This document shows positions 47,407 to 60,262 of a stretch of DNA of 64,000 bases, piece after piece (positions within the stretch are counted from its first letter, which is position 1; each line of letters begins with the position of its first letter). A program made the translations under genes and the position numbers. This DNA comes from Phoebastria nigripes (taxonomy: Eukaryota; Chordata; Aves; Procellariiformes; Diomedeidae). Location: assembly GCA_035582835.1 (NCBI GenBank), contig JAYKAV010000288.1:62001-126000 (forward strand). Direction: 5' to 3'. The notes under the pieces are model-generated. The model had not been told where the DNA came from and ran no database searches. It saw only the letters and a list, made by a program, of their open reading frames with translations.

Positions 47407-49439
47407 AGTTCCCTGAGGTTTGACTCATGTTCTTTATAAAGCTATTCTGCTTGCAATCCTGCTATTCTCAAGATAGTTATAATTTCTTCTTATTTGTTCC
47501 ATTACTTAATGGAATAGAAATTGGATTTAATGGATCCTAACTACCTGTCTTTCTTCTTTACAAATCAATATCCGATTAGCTTCTCATAGGTGTTCCTCTT
47601 TCATAATTTTCTAAAAATAGTTATCACTACTGTTTACCTAGTCACCGTGCTGTGATTTCGCAAATATATCTGGAGGCAAAATTGGCTTGTCTCTTTCCTA
47701 TTTGAAAGAATGTGCTCCTAACTGACTGGTAGCATCGTACTTTTCTCCTAAAGAAGCAGAAGTCACAAAAATTAGAAGAAAGTTTTATCATTAATGAAAT
47801 AAAATTAAACAATATAATTGTATATTTCTGATCATTTAAATCTCCATAAAAATTACAAATTAATTTTAAAACTAAGGCAAACTTATAGATGAAAAAGCAA
47901 AGTTTAGCTGAATGTAGATTTTTCCAATTCCAAGCTCTTGGCTGTAGTATCCTTTAGGAGGACATGTCCAAAACAAACTTCCTGAATCATCAAATCATCT
48001 GTAACTGTAGGCTACCAAATTTATCAAGCTGTATCTTAAACATATACGACAACTTTTTTTCAACTTCTTTTTCTGGTTTCCTAATAAAATCCACTGTTTA
48101 AAAGTTCTTTAGAATCTGTACTTTCAGAATCTCTTTAGCAATTTCATCCTTAAGTAAAAGTATATACTCCACATTGTTTGCTTTCCTGCTTCTCCTTCAC
48201 AGGAGGGTACCTTCTCCTGTGGGTACCCTGCTACATTTTAAAACTGTATCCTGTGTCACTGAAAGCAATGGGGATTTCAGCACTGATTTCAAAGGCGCAG
48301 AATACTCGCAGTACCCTCAAACATACTTGATCTTCATTAGATAGGAGATAATTCTTAAATAGTAAAATCATGCTCAGATTTACAAGAGAATTCACAAAGT
48401 GGAATGACGCATGTTCTTAATTCATTGGGAAGAAAAGGAATCTGTGTAAAGTAGGAACATGCATTAAAGGATCTTTTTCTTTTTTTTTCCCTAAAGAAAA
48501 AAAAAACAACTTCCAAAAAGATAAGTAATATAGTGGCACAGGCCATGAGAATTACCTTTATTTCATGTTGGAGGGGTAGTCATCTGTAGTATTTCAGAGA
48601 ACATTTTAAACCATGAAAACCTGGTGAATGATGCTTTGGATGCAGGCAGCCTAGCAGGAGAACCCAACAAGGTACACATTCAGATTTCATTATATTCTAG
48701 GCGTGTAGATAAGGGGGAAATACATCTCTCAGAACTTCAGCTGTTTAAAAGCTGGACATCAAGTGAAAGCTGTTTATCTAGATTTTCTCCATAGTAAAAA
48801 GTTATACACCTCTAGAGTGTGATCCATCTCAGCTCAGATTAATTACATATGTCTATCTTCCTCTGTTGAGAATAGATGGTGTCTTGATGACAAAGCCAAA
48901 TGATTATTCTTCAGATGGCTAATATTAGATTAAATGAATCCTACCTCAAGCTTAACACTCCCTAGACAGCCTGCTCAGCCTTCAGTCCTACAGAAGGAAA
49001 TAGTAGACAAATTGCATGCGTATGAGGAGAAGGCCTGCATCTGATGTCCCAATCCTGCATCTGGAAGGCGCTAAGGGGCCTTCATAGCCCAAAAGGTTGG
49101 TTTCACTGCCTCAGAACTTTAGAATATTCAGTTTAAATGAAAACTTCTGAGTAACTGTAACTTTGGATTCTAGAGCTCAGTTCAAAGCACCTGATTCTAG
49201 GTACAGCTTCCAGATTATATTTAAAGATTTAGATAAATTAAAGTTGTAATCTAGTATTGTAGAGTGTAGGTAGTTAAAATTACCTAAAATTTGTATAGTT
49301 TAAATGCTAACCTGGTCACTTTGTTTTGTTATTTTAAACTCATTTTGAATTACATTCTTTTGTTCCTTGGCCTAAACATTTAATTGTTATTGATATAGAT
49401 GAGATTAGTGATGTCTTTAGGGGCTGTATCAATTTATGG

Positions 49440-49690
49440 TCACAAAATAAGGCAGTGAAATTCCGACCAGGTATNAGGAACAGAGTTTTCAGTATGAAAA
49501 CAATCAAGCATTGAAACGGGTTGCCCAGAGAAGTTGGTGAAATCCTTGGAGGCTTTCAGGACCCTACTAGGTAAAACCCTGAGCAACCTGGTCTGAATTC
49601 AGTGTTACCTCTCCTGTGAGTAGGAACTTGAACTAGGTGAACTCCTGAGGTCGCTACCAACCTGAATGGTTCTTTGATACTATGTTTTCT
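49440..49690 (+). mobile_element. Old CR1 3' end remnant
   Basis: The segment from 'gcagtgaaattccgaccagg' through 'attgaaacgggttgcccagag', 'gaaatccttggaggctttcagg', 'aaaccctgagcaacctggtctgaatt' and 'aacttgaactaggtgaactcctgaggtcgctaccaacctgaat' runs in order through the CR1 ORF2 end and 3' UTR. It ends in a degenerate 'ttctttgatactatg' in place of the ATTCTATG repeat. Divergence is moderate, between the 7031 copy and the 10400 fossil. Confidence 0.85.
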
Positions 49691-50149
49691 CCTCTGGGTG
49701 CAAAGATTTTTGACATGCTGAGGCAGCTTCACAAACTCCTAGAGAGAGCTGGAACAGATCTGGTATTTGCAGAGCACGTAATTGTTAATGATGAATGGAT
49801 CAGTTCTGGAGAGAACCNTCGGCTGTGAACTCCACCCAGACTTGAGGTCTTCATTGCATTGTCTGGTGTGCTCTATGTACAATGCCAAACAGAGACAGAA
49901 TTTCCCCAGGTGTCTGAGAAATTTAAGTAAGAAAGAGGATTTTAAATTTAGTAATAAGATACAGCAAAATTATTTGGAATTAAGGCAGGAAATAATGAGA
50001 TCAGTGGAATAAGAAAATAAATGTCTATGGTCAGCAGGCCACTTACAGATAGGTAACTTGACCAAATGTATATAGAATTTAGCCACACCAATCATAGCAC
50101 ACAATCTCAGTAGCTTGAAATACCATACCTGAAGATTTTAATATTAGGT
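49691..50149. other. Short unclassified interval between two LINE remnants
   Basis: A 76-codon frame at 49782-50012 (+) has no recognisable domain. The interval may be unique sequence or the unrecognisable 5' part of the following LINE. Confidence 0.4.
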
Positions 50150-51990
50150 TTATATATGATCAAAGACCCAGACAGGATGTTGAAAATGGTTGTAAAATGG
50201 TAAGAAAAGCATAATCATAATCATAATGGGAGATTTCAATTGCTCACACATAGACTGGGTGAACATTGTGCTATAAAGTGTTACATTTCTTTAAACTCAA
50301 ATGCCTTTTGGAGAAATTTGCCTCTAACAAATCAAAGAAATGAAATCTTCTTTTGATTTATTCTTGAGAAAGGCACAATACTTGATCCAAGAATTATTTC
50401 AATAGGGACCGTGGTGATTTCCTACTTTAGAGAAGTAAAAAAAAAAAGTTCATAATTCAACAGAATAATGTTTTATTTTTCTTTTAAAAGAGAAATGCCA
50501 TAAAAGNGAAGAAAACAGTTAAAAGATTACCTAAAAAGCAGCTAAAACAATAAAATATTTTCAGGAGGCATGAGAAATGTCTAAAAAAAAGTTTATTAAG
50601 GCTTTAGGATAAAAAAAAGAAAAAAATAAAGGGACTCAAACACTATTATCTGCTGAGTATGGCTAACCAGAAGGGTAAAGAAAGTGGTAAGTGGTAGAAA
50701 AGCTTTCTTGCTACAGTGGAAGTCTTCTCTAATTGAATAAAACAGAAGAGCATTAACTCTTAATAGCTAAATGTAGAATCATAATAAACTAAGCCAAAAA
50801 AAAGATTCTAAGGAACAACTTGTAAAAACTGTTGTAATTAAATGCTTTCTAAGTGCCCTGGAAGTCAGACGACTGTTAGAGATGGCGGAGCCCAAAATTG
50901 TCAAGGTGTACAAGGAGCATCCAATAATATTAAAGCCGCAACGGACATTATTAGTGAGGTGAGTCTGAGGAACTCTTTCTAACTGAGTTGAAATTGGTGA
51001 AAATGAACAAAAATAATTTGCCAGGAACAGACAGTATTCACCCAAGAGTTCTAAAAGAATTTGAATCTGACATTGTTAAATTACTAAGTTCAGTTTATAA
51101 CCTAGCATTCAAAACAGCTGGAGGAATGGAAGGTGAAAAAGTTATATTAATTTCAAATAGGATATTCTGTATTGAATGAATCAATAGAAATCTTATTAAA
51201 GAATGGAATTAGAAGATAAATGGATAAGCAAGAAATATAGAAGACGCAATACCTCTTTCAGAAGGAAATAATACATCATAAATTTATTAAAATTATTTAA
51301 GATAATCAGAGATGACACTAATAAGTCTGATCTGAATGACGCCATGTGTTTAGGGTTCAAAAAAATGTATTAATTGGAAAAGTTCACTAAAAATTCTTAA
51401 AGACGCTATGGTAGGATAGAAGGGAAAATCTTCTAGCTAGTCTTGTCATAGCTGTTAAAACCTAAGAAAAATGAAATAGGAATAATTTTCATTTTTCTCT
51501 GTAAAAGTGGGCTACCAGTGGGGTCCCACAAGCACCTTGTGCTCTTCAATATATTTGCAAGTGGTCTAGTAAAGATAATGGATACTGAGGTCACAGAGGT
51601 TTCTGATTAAACAATTATGAAACAGTTTTGAATAGAATAAGACAAATGTACCTAGAATTAATGGTTGAAAGACCTTATGATACTAAGGATGGAATTAATC
51701 TAATCTAACTTTAGCTGTTTAGAAGTTTGATATCCAGACTAAACTTGGCATTTAAGATTCCAGTACAGCGTGTGGAAAGAGATATGTAATTTAGGAAGAT
51801 GGTCCATCCATTTCCTCTTACAGAAAGATGAATCACTTTCGTTACTGTTTGTAGTGAAATCTTAGATAATGATCTTAGGCCTGATACTTCACTTTTTTAT
51901 AGTTGTGAGGGAAAACCCATACAAGTAATCTGGGCAATGAAATTCCAGATAAAATTCAATGCAAATAAATGCTAAGTAATGCATATGAGC
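50150..51990 (+). mobile_element. Ancient LINE (CR1/L3-like) with endonuclease and RT motifs, interrupted
   Basis: Motifs of an ORF2 appear in order on the + strand. MGDFNC followed by HIDW at 50226-50264 is the DFN block of an apurinic-type endonuclease. 'DSIHPRVLKEF' at about 51030-51060 is the linker block before the RT fingers. 'CLGFKKMY' at about 51349-51372 and the 'RNW' equivalent at about 51440-51480 follow. 'cagtggggtcccaca' at 51517-51531 and 'LFNIFASGL' at about 51543-51569 are the block before the catalytic box, which itself is ruined (SD-stop-T at about 51604). 'QIKFNANKC' at about 51946-51972 is the MKFN-KC block. Between about 51645 and 51900 nothing aligns and the spacing is longer than expected, so a later insertion is likely. 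Numerous stops and indels make it a fossil. Confidence 0.75.
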
Positions 51991-52287
51991 AATATAAATC
52001 TTTCTATATATGTAGCAATGAATGTACGTATATATACTAAATTATGCATACTNATTTATTCAGAAAATAGATTTTAAATTCATACAATGCACATGGATGC
52101 TTCTTCAAAATGGTAGTTAAGTGACCAGGAGAAGTAAAAAATGCAATGAAAAGTAGGAATTATCTGAAAAGAAATACATATTAAAAGCTAGAAAAATATC
52201 ATCACAGCACTATGTAAATCAAAATCATATTTATCTCCAGCACATAAGCCAAATTAGTTAGGAAAAAAAAAAAAGAAAGCAAGAAAC

Positions 52288-52350
52288 AATGGCTCAGATC
52301 CTCAGACACATAAACAGATGGATAACTGCCAACTTCAATGGAGTTACAAT
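52288..52350. repeat. Old unclassified repeat, 'ctcagatcctcag ... caatggagtta'
   Basis: 'ggctcagatcctcagacacataaac' and 'ccaacttcaatggagttaca' match the two ends of a motif I recall as frequent in turtle and bird DNA ('ctcagatcctcagctggtgtaaat...cattgaagtcaatggagctat'). Confidence 0.42.
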
Positions 52351-54796
52351 GTTTGAAGAGCCAGCTTTGGATGTTTTCACAACCCCCTGTAAATTTACTA
52401 TTTGCTAGTCTGACAGCTCTTGCACATATGTAATTCCATTTTAAATACATTTTTTAGTGACAGCATAAAATCACATAGCTGTGGACATTGTTTCTGCACG
52501 GCACACTATGAGCACATTTTTTGTGAATGGAAATGTAATGATATCTCATTGGGCATTGTTTTTTGCTGTTACTACTAGGCATACTCCTCTTCCCAGGCTG
52601 GCTGGCTAGCAAGAGAAATGACCTCGTTAGTTTTTGTTTCTTGTCAGGATAATCTTGGCAAAATAGAACTACTGGACTTTTGTCACTAATATTTTTGTTT
52701 TAATCTAGGTTTTTAATCTGTGTTTCTTATCCATTTTGGTGAGCCTTAAGACCAATTCTTAAGTTTGTATTTTTCACTTTAAAGAGTATTCTCCTGCTTA
52801 CAAGAGTACCCATTCCTTCAAAATGAAAATTCATATTCATTTCTAAATGGCATATACTTTTAAAGAAATACACTGTCTAATGGCTTTGTCATGAGTTTGC
52901 TTTTTCTCCCTTATGAGTATTTTGGATCAAATTAAATGCCTGATATGAAGCATACTGAAATCAAGCCCTAAGTCTTCTGGTAGACATAACATAATTGTTG
53001 GAAAGGTTTTGATGAAAAATTCTTAATAGAAAGCACGCAAAGTGCAGAGGAACATTGAAAGTTGGCTACAGATGAAAAGCCTACTTCAGTAGTTTGATTT
53101 CAAAGAGCCAGTGCTCTGTTTTTACACTTACTTTTTTTCTCATTGTAGTTACACATCATCTTGTACAGTATCTTTGGCATGGTTAAAGAGTGCAGATATG
53201 GTGTATTCCTCAAAATAAATGTCTATGCTAATTGACAGTAGGAAATATTGGTTAGCCATTACAAAAAAACTTTTGATTACAGAAGTATATGCTTTGGCTG
53301 CTATTTCTAGAATTAAGTACCCTCAAGGTATTTGATTGAAAATGTCAATTGAGGTATGACAGATAGCTTGTAAAAACATTAGCAGTTTTTCATGTTCTAC
53401 CATTGTTCATTATGTTTAAACTAAAACTCTACATAGATATTGCGTAACAATCCACATATTATTTAAAGGTCGTTCCCAAAATGTTAGAGATGAAATAATG
53501 TTTCTTCTCGGCGGGTACATATGCTCTGAGATTTGTCATATGATTGAGATGAAAAAGGATAGAAAAGGTAATGAAAACAAGCTTGGAAACTAAATTTTGT
53601 CAAATTAATTTGTCAGCCATTACAGACTTAGTTTCTATGGCCCAAATACAAGATTTGTAATTGCCTACTTCTACGCAAAAAGTATAAAGATGTTACTGAG
53701 GTTCTGGGAAGAAGACAACAGTTATGTCGTATATTCTAGAAGCTTAAAAAAAAAAGTCCTAAGCACAAACTATTTAAAAAACCCCCACATTTGGAAGTCT
53801 CATAAGAAAGTCTGGTATGATTTTTTGTATCCATATGATGTCAGAAGAGTAGAAAACTCTATAAACACCAACAATAATAAGAGTAATATTAATAAAGTCC
53901 ACAGCCTATACATCTGAACACTTTTCCTTTGGAAATCTTTGGCATATACGATATACACTGAACTTACAGTTGCAACACTGCCAGAAATAGGTCAAAAGCA
54001 CCATTCAGTCACGCATTTGTGACTGAAAAAAATACCAAGTTAAAGAAAAAGAACCATATCAGAAGTAGAAGCGTGAAAAAAGTTGAAAGTAAGGCATACT
54101 ATATTTANGGACAGAACTCAAAATACTGGCTAATTCCCATACTAGTCACTTTACTTCTCGTGCAGCAGCAAGACAAAATATGTCCCATATAGTCCATATG
54201 TTCTTATTCACATGTGACTTAATATTTTCATAGAACAATGAATAAGCTCAGATGGCCTCTTTCTAGTTTGTGTCTAACTGTTCATCAACTTTGTCATCTA
54301 CATCATCATCCACCAACCATTCTTCTGCCAGGCAGAGATTGTACTGAGAGATAAAATGCTTCAGACTGACATTACGAGGGATAAATAACAGATAGCAGTA
54401 GCAGCTGTTAGGATACTTTATTTCTTCCTGGTGGGGAAATGACTGTTACCATGCTGCTTGCCAGATTGAGAGAGAGAGAAATGAAGCAAGGTAGNTTGCA
54501 TTCCTCTGATCTATTCTCAAAGGTGACAAAACCTCATACTGAGTGTTTTGTTAATATATTTCACCATTCATTTACCTTTCTATTTTGAGTTCTTGAAAAT
54601 ATTGGTGAAACTGGGCTGTATTTGAAATGAAACCAAGTACAGATATTGAAATTAGATACAAGTTTAGCCTGAAGCAGGCAGTCAAAAACTAAGTGATATT
54701 CCCACTTCCCAACTTTGAATTTCCAGCTTCAGCACAGAAAGGGATGAAAACACATTGCTTTTTTGTCATTTGCAATCCTAATAGCTCTTCCATAAA

Positions 54797-54854
54797 GAGG
54801 GAGGGAAGGAAGGAAGGGAGGGAGGGAGGGAGGGAGGGAGGGGAGGGAGGGAAG
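54797..54854 (+). repeat. (GGGA)n tract, strong G-quadruplex candidate
   Basis: Eleven runs of three or more G fall between 54799 and 54851, and the last nine (54816-54851) are separated by single A. This satisfies the usual four-run rule for G-quadruplex formation several times over, with the shortest possible loops. Both strands are open through it (glycine/glutamate/arginine in one direction, proline/serine in the other), which is a composition effect and not evidence of coding. Confidence 0.9.
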
Positions 54855-55429
54855 AATACACAGCTCCTTGCTTTATTCCAGTTGTCATTTAAACCAACAA
54901 ACTTATTTATAGAGTAAGACTCAAATACATTCAACATAATTTTAGCTACTCAAGTGAAGTAGTCTAGAATTCAGGAAAACTGGTGAATTCTGGCTGTTTG
55001 TGCCTCCAATGATTACAGAGGAAGCGTAAGCCAACTAGGATCTTAATTATACCTGAAATTATGTTTCTTTGCATAGTGGACTACTGGTTTTAGCACTAAT
55101 TAGTGGATTTCTGAATTTCCTGTGTTCTGGGCTGTTTAGTGTCCAGGAATTTGAGTCTGGCATGCCCTGGAAGTCTTAGAAGTAGTGCATTCACAAGGTA
55201 GAGGTGCTTTGCACACTTGTTTAAAGCACATTAAAGTTGTTGTGCACATGCAGATCAGCTTCACCATCCAAGTACAATAGCTTTATCCAATTTTGGGCAG
55301 AATTCTAGGCATCCTGGTCTCCTTGTGTATGTGAAAAAGAGATGCTCTGCGCATTTGAAGATTCTGTTAGATGGAATGAATATGAGTCCAAATTGCTACT
55401 CAGGAAAGCATATCTGACCTTAAAAAAAA

Positions 55430-55510
55430 AGTTAATTTATGGTTCATGCATTATAGGATCAGAAGGGACAGTTAAAATCATCTAGTTAGATTGGATAGAC
55501 ATTTGGATAG
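55430..55510 (-). mobile_element. Old CR1 3' end, antisense
   Basis: 'attataggatcagaagggacagttaaaatcatctagttaga' on the + strand is the reverse complement of the CR1 3' UTR pattern ('ctagatgat...gtcccttct...ctat'). It is short and divergent. It is the only clear minus-strand CR1 remnant in the window. Confidence 0.58.
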
Positions 55511-58500
55511 AATTTGGATGAATTAATTCCTATAAAAATTGTTCTTTATCACTAGCAAAAAAAATCAAACCAAAACAACTTTGATTTAAGAATTTTTGGT
55601 CATGTAGAATCCAGCAAAATTCATTCATAAATTATTGTTATAAATAGGTAGTAAGTCTTCTTATACTTTTAATATCAATTTTATGCAGATTCTGTTCCAG
55701 TTACAGTCTTGTTTACTAGACTGAAGAGCTCTGTATTATCAAATTTCTGTTTCCCCATGGCTCTTCAATATCTTCTTTGAATCTTGAATCTCAGAATGGA
55801 CACAATATTCATTTAATGATCCCTTCACTGCCAAAACTAGGATAATATAAACTCCTTATTCTTACATAGTCTACTTTGTCTACCCTAAGGGTGTCTATCT
55901 AAGGGTAACATTAGCTTTTTAGTCACAATGAAGCACTGAGGTCATTTCCAACTCATCATCCCCCATGGCTAAATGATATTATATGAAATCATACAATTTT
56001 ATACTAAATGACATTACAAAGCTGGAATCTGACCCATTCTGAGTAATCAGCAGCAGAATCTTGCCTCCAAATAAAATTTNAAAAATCAAACAAATTGACT
56101 TCATATATTGTCTCACAGAGTGAAATCTGACCTCTTAAGGTCAGTCTCTGGCAATCAGAACATGAGGATACAGAGGCAATTTAGTATTCATGTTTTACAT
56201 TATGCTTAGAAAACACGTTTCTTTTTACAGCCAGATAAAGCCCTATAAATCTTAGAGACTGTGTTTTAGCTGAAAAATCAAAGTCCTTAAGGAGCTGTTG
56301 ACAAGAAACNAAACCAACAAAAACAAATGAATAAAGCTAAAAAGATAATAATTTGTTTATGAATTACAAAGCAGAACAGCTCCAAATGGTAGCAAATACA
56401 ATTCTCTTTTATGTAAAAGGGCACAGCATAATTCAAGTGTATAATATTTGCAACAGCTGTGTCAAATGGCCCACAAACAATTCAGTCCTCACCTCTTTTG
56501 TTTCAGTTCCTTTCCCNCCTTCAGTTGAGCAAAGATCACAGAGATCTGTTGTATGCCAAATCTGAGGGGGAAAAAACCAAGCAAGCAAGCAAACCTGGCA
56601 CAAAAATTGAAAAGGGAGTGTGAAATGAAAGAAAGCTGTAGTTTATATGCATCGTATTTTTTCTTCTGCCTTTTACATAGCTGTTATTTTATACCATAAA
56701 TCTGGGAAATTCCTTAAGTAAGAAAAGTAGCGGTCAAGAAGGTAATTTTTCTGAGATATCTAATGTACTTGTAAGGAGGCATTTTGTTTTGCATCATCTT
56801 TAAGTTGCTACTCCCAAGTGTAAAAATATGATCATATGTATCTTCAGAAANCCTCCTCCCCAAAGATATTTAGTAAGACCAAAAGTACTATTAAATACCT
56901 GCATGCTGGAAACCATTTGTACTTTTATGGAAATTAACATGTCTCTGAAGAATGCATTATATTCATTCTTAACTACCATCTCTGTCACCTCATATGTTAT
57001 CTAGCGCTCTCAGCATAAACACTTCTACAGAGATCTCCCNCTAAACTATGCCAGCTTTCAGATTCCCAGATTTTTTGCAAATAACGACAAATCAGAGAGT
57101 ACTTGACAGCTATAAATAAAAAACATTCTAGAAGCCCACCTTATTAGCTCACAGACTTTCACATATTTACCTCTTGTGTCAATACTTACTTAAAAAAAAA
57201 TTAGAAGAGGCTTGAACACTCTTCACACAATTTTTACTTGACTGGTTTGAGCCCAGTCTTAGATCAGAAGAAAACCTCTACACTTGCCCAAAATCAAATA
57301 TTCCAACTATATGATTTTGAGAAGATTATATCTATCCCGTTGACCCAGGATAGCAGTGAGGACTGTTANATAAATTTCCTCCTTTTCAAGTGGCTTCTAT
57401 TTCCAAATATATTTTATTTTTTACATCTACTTAGATTTCCTTTCTTTCANAATCCTTTAGTTTCTTTCTAATTACACACGTAGGAATGACACAGGGGTCC
57501 TAAGTGTGGTACTATAGGGTTCCTAGATTGTATGTATTGGGAGCTAAAATTATGTAGAAGACATAAATCAATTCTCTATACTGTTGATGCATTTCACCCG
57601 TAATGCTCCTGAGTCACNACATCTACTGTTCAACTGAAATTGCTGGTCATAGGCCTTCTTCTTCACCTCTGTTCAAAGCACAAAATCTATTTACTTTGCT
57701 CTATGTATAGGAGTAGGTGAATTTCACCCTATTGCAATATCTATTCAAATGACATTTGATGCGATACTAGAGTAATTGTGTGTGGAAGAATACAAAAAGA
57801 AGTACAATTCAATGACCATTATCATTGGAGTAATAGTCTCCAATTCCCATAAAACTTGGTCCAATATATAATAGACCATTATGATAATGATTTTCATACT
57901 AACTTGGCTCAAATCACAAAGCTACGTCTCTGCATAATGTTTTCACTGTTGGATTGCTATAGTATACTCCATTCTCTTGCCTGAGGCAGTTACATATTCC
58001 AAAATACTATTGTGCTCTTACCTTCTTTGTTGGTCAGCCATTTGTGACAAAAATGTTGACAAATTAGGTATGTTCAGAAGCCAGCTCCACTGGTCTAAAA
58101 AAAANAAAAATTACAACTCTAACTCTGGAGCATGCTGATATTTACAGCACATAATTACATTTGAAGTAGGTAGTTCTATTTTATACTCACAGCTTAATGC
58201 TGTTTTCACATCCTCACATGAGGATGCAGATGTCAAGAAAAGGCAAACAGAAATTGTTATGACCAGTTTTGTTCTTGCTGACATTGTTTTGCAATATTGT
58301 CATACTATGAGAAGACCTGCCAGCCTCAGGCCTTTTCTAAAAAGAGTGTCTCTTTCGGGATTTTGGAGGATGGTGGAATTTTTATGATAAGCCGTATGGG
58401 AGATTCGCACTCACCATGGGACTAAACAGAAGGAAGGCCAAATTGTGTGCCTGTTGTGATGTCAATGACTACAAAAGCTCACCTTTATTACATGAACACA

Positions 58501-60127
58501 AACTAAGCATATGCAGGTCCATTTCTTAGAGTTGTGTGGTAAGACTTTATGTCTCTTGGTTGGCTTTATTCTCTCTTCCAGGTGAATACATGCTATCCAG
58601 ACACAGTATTCTTTAGTTGCTGGATGAAATTTCTGTGTAAATATAAAAAGTTTAAGGTGTTGTNCCTGGTCCCTATTTTATGCAGCAGGATAACAGGGAC
58701 TACACAGTTTGGGAAGGTTATCTTTGGGCTTCCTACCTTTGCATGAGGAAATTTTCCAAATGTCATATCAACTTGTGCTATGTCCATTTCCATCGCTTTG
58801 CACAGCAACTCACATAGTCTTATTTAACAGCACTTTATCCTTCCTCAAAAGACTAGTAACATCATAAACATTTTAGAANGCTTTTCCAGTATTTATTTAA
58901 AATAGATTTTAAATTATTTCATTTGTTAAAATGGCTTCTTAAATGCGGTTTTCACTTTAAATTGTTTCAGAATAGATGATAACAGGGGACTCAGAATTTT
59001 GTAAGATACGTGAAGATACTTGTGTATTGCAGTGTTAAATGTTACATTGTCCAATATATACCTGTTCCAGCTACCTAAATCACCATGTTATCTAAATTGG
59101 AGTCCAGGTCCCCCACAAAATACATGTGAAAATTCAAACTGTTCAGAAATGGTCCACCAGAGCCATGGAAATTTTAGATCCTTCCACGGTTTTCTTCACC
59201 TACCCTGCTCACTCCATAAGCAGAGTAATACGTGAACAGATACTTTTGGATACTTGTATCAAGCTTCAAACTATCATAACAAAGAGCTCTGTCTACATAC
59301 ACTGTTGGGCAGTACTGATGCCTTTGACTGACGCTAATCTAAGCTTGAGAAGAGAGTTGATAATGAAGACAATAAAGCGATATTCACTGACCTCAGCAAA
59401 TATCTGAGGTCAGCCCTTTTCCTACAGAGTTGAAAAATGCACTGTGGATTGAAGAAGTTCCTAGAAATTTATGAATAATTGTGGAGTGGAATTTGGTACT
59501 AGTCTGCCTATCCTAGTATAAGTTCATGGAAAATCCTTGATGGGTAGACATGTACCATTTCATCTTTTGTCTGACACTTATGATGAAAAACATTTAAATC
59601 CTGTTAAATCCACAGTTTCTATGAGACAGCCAATCATACAGCATGCAAAAGCAATTGACAGGTTAATTATGCAGGGTTTGAGTATTTGAATTACATTTTC
59701 TTATGTCAAGTTTAAACTACTTTCTATTTAGGTAATTATGTTGGCAACTGATGGGTTTAGAAAAAAATAAAGAAAATATCATAGAAAGGTTTTCTAGAGA
59801 AACAAATAATTTAATGATGCATACTTTTTTATTGTGTGTGAAGTACACTATTTGANATGAATATGTCCCTTCATCTGTTAATATGATTAACAGAAAATAA
59901 CAACAGAAGCTTCATTCAAATGGTAATGGAACAAAAGAAAAGATCCAGTAGAGGTGTGGGCAATACAATGGTTTTTCTCATCCTCACAGTTAGATGTACA
60001 CAGGACAATTGTATCATGTTCCCCTTATCAAAAAATACTTGAGTTATATAGCTGCCTGTCTTCTGAAATACGTGCAACAAATGGTACCAAAATGACCATG
60101 ACCTCATTCCAATGAGGTGAGGAAGTA
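55511..60127. other. Gene-free AT-rich stretch with scattered ambiguous bases
   Basis: I recognise no exon or transposon. Single ambiguous bases are relatively frequent here (for example 57040, 57368, 57450, 57618, 58105). The overlapping frames at 59020-59235 and 59126-59407 (+, up to 93 codons) show no domain. Confidence 0.5.
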
Positions 60128-60262
60128 CCATTGCTATTTTATGGCTAGAAAAGCTGAGACAAGTGTAGCTGGAATTTGTTTTGCCCAAGGTTACGGCAGA
60201 AGTGTATGTTGAAAGGTAGATATGGAAACAGATCTCTTGATTCACAGTCCTGTTTATTATCC
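60128..60262 (-). mobile_element. MIR SINE, antisense copy
   Basis: On the + strand, 'attgctattttatggctagaaaagctgagaca', 'tttgcccaaggttacggcagaagtg' and 'acagatctcttgattcacagtcctg' follow, in order, the reverse complement of MIR ('ttatccccattttacagatggggaaactgaggca', 'cttgcccaaggtcac', 'ggtctcctgactcccagtcc'). It is one of the two clearest MIR copies in the window. Confidence 0.75.

Larger units (their letters stand above)
43297..49439. other. Gene-free AT-rich stretch
   Basis: A frame at 43787-44140 (+, 117 codons) is hydrophobic in part but has no known domain. Other contents are T/G-rich and GATT simple repeats and several possible short old repeats, listed separately. I see no exon. Confidence 0.5.
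51991..55429. other. Gene-free stretch with a G-rich tract
   Basis: AT-rich and unrecognised apart from a short old repeat at 52288 and the G-rich tract at 54797. Frames of 75 to 82 codons (for example 52202-52450 minus and 53690-53917 plus) have no domain. Confidence 0.5.
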
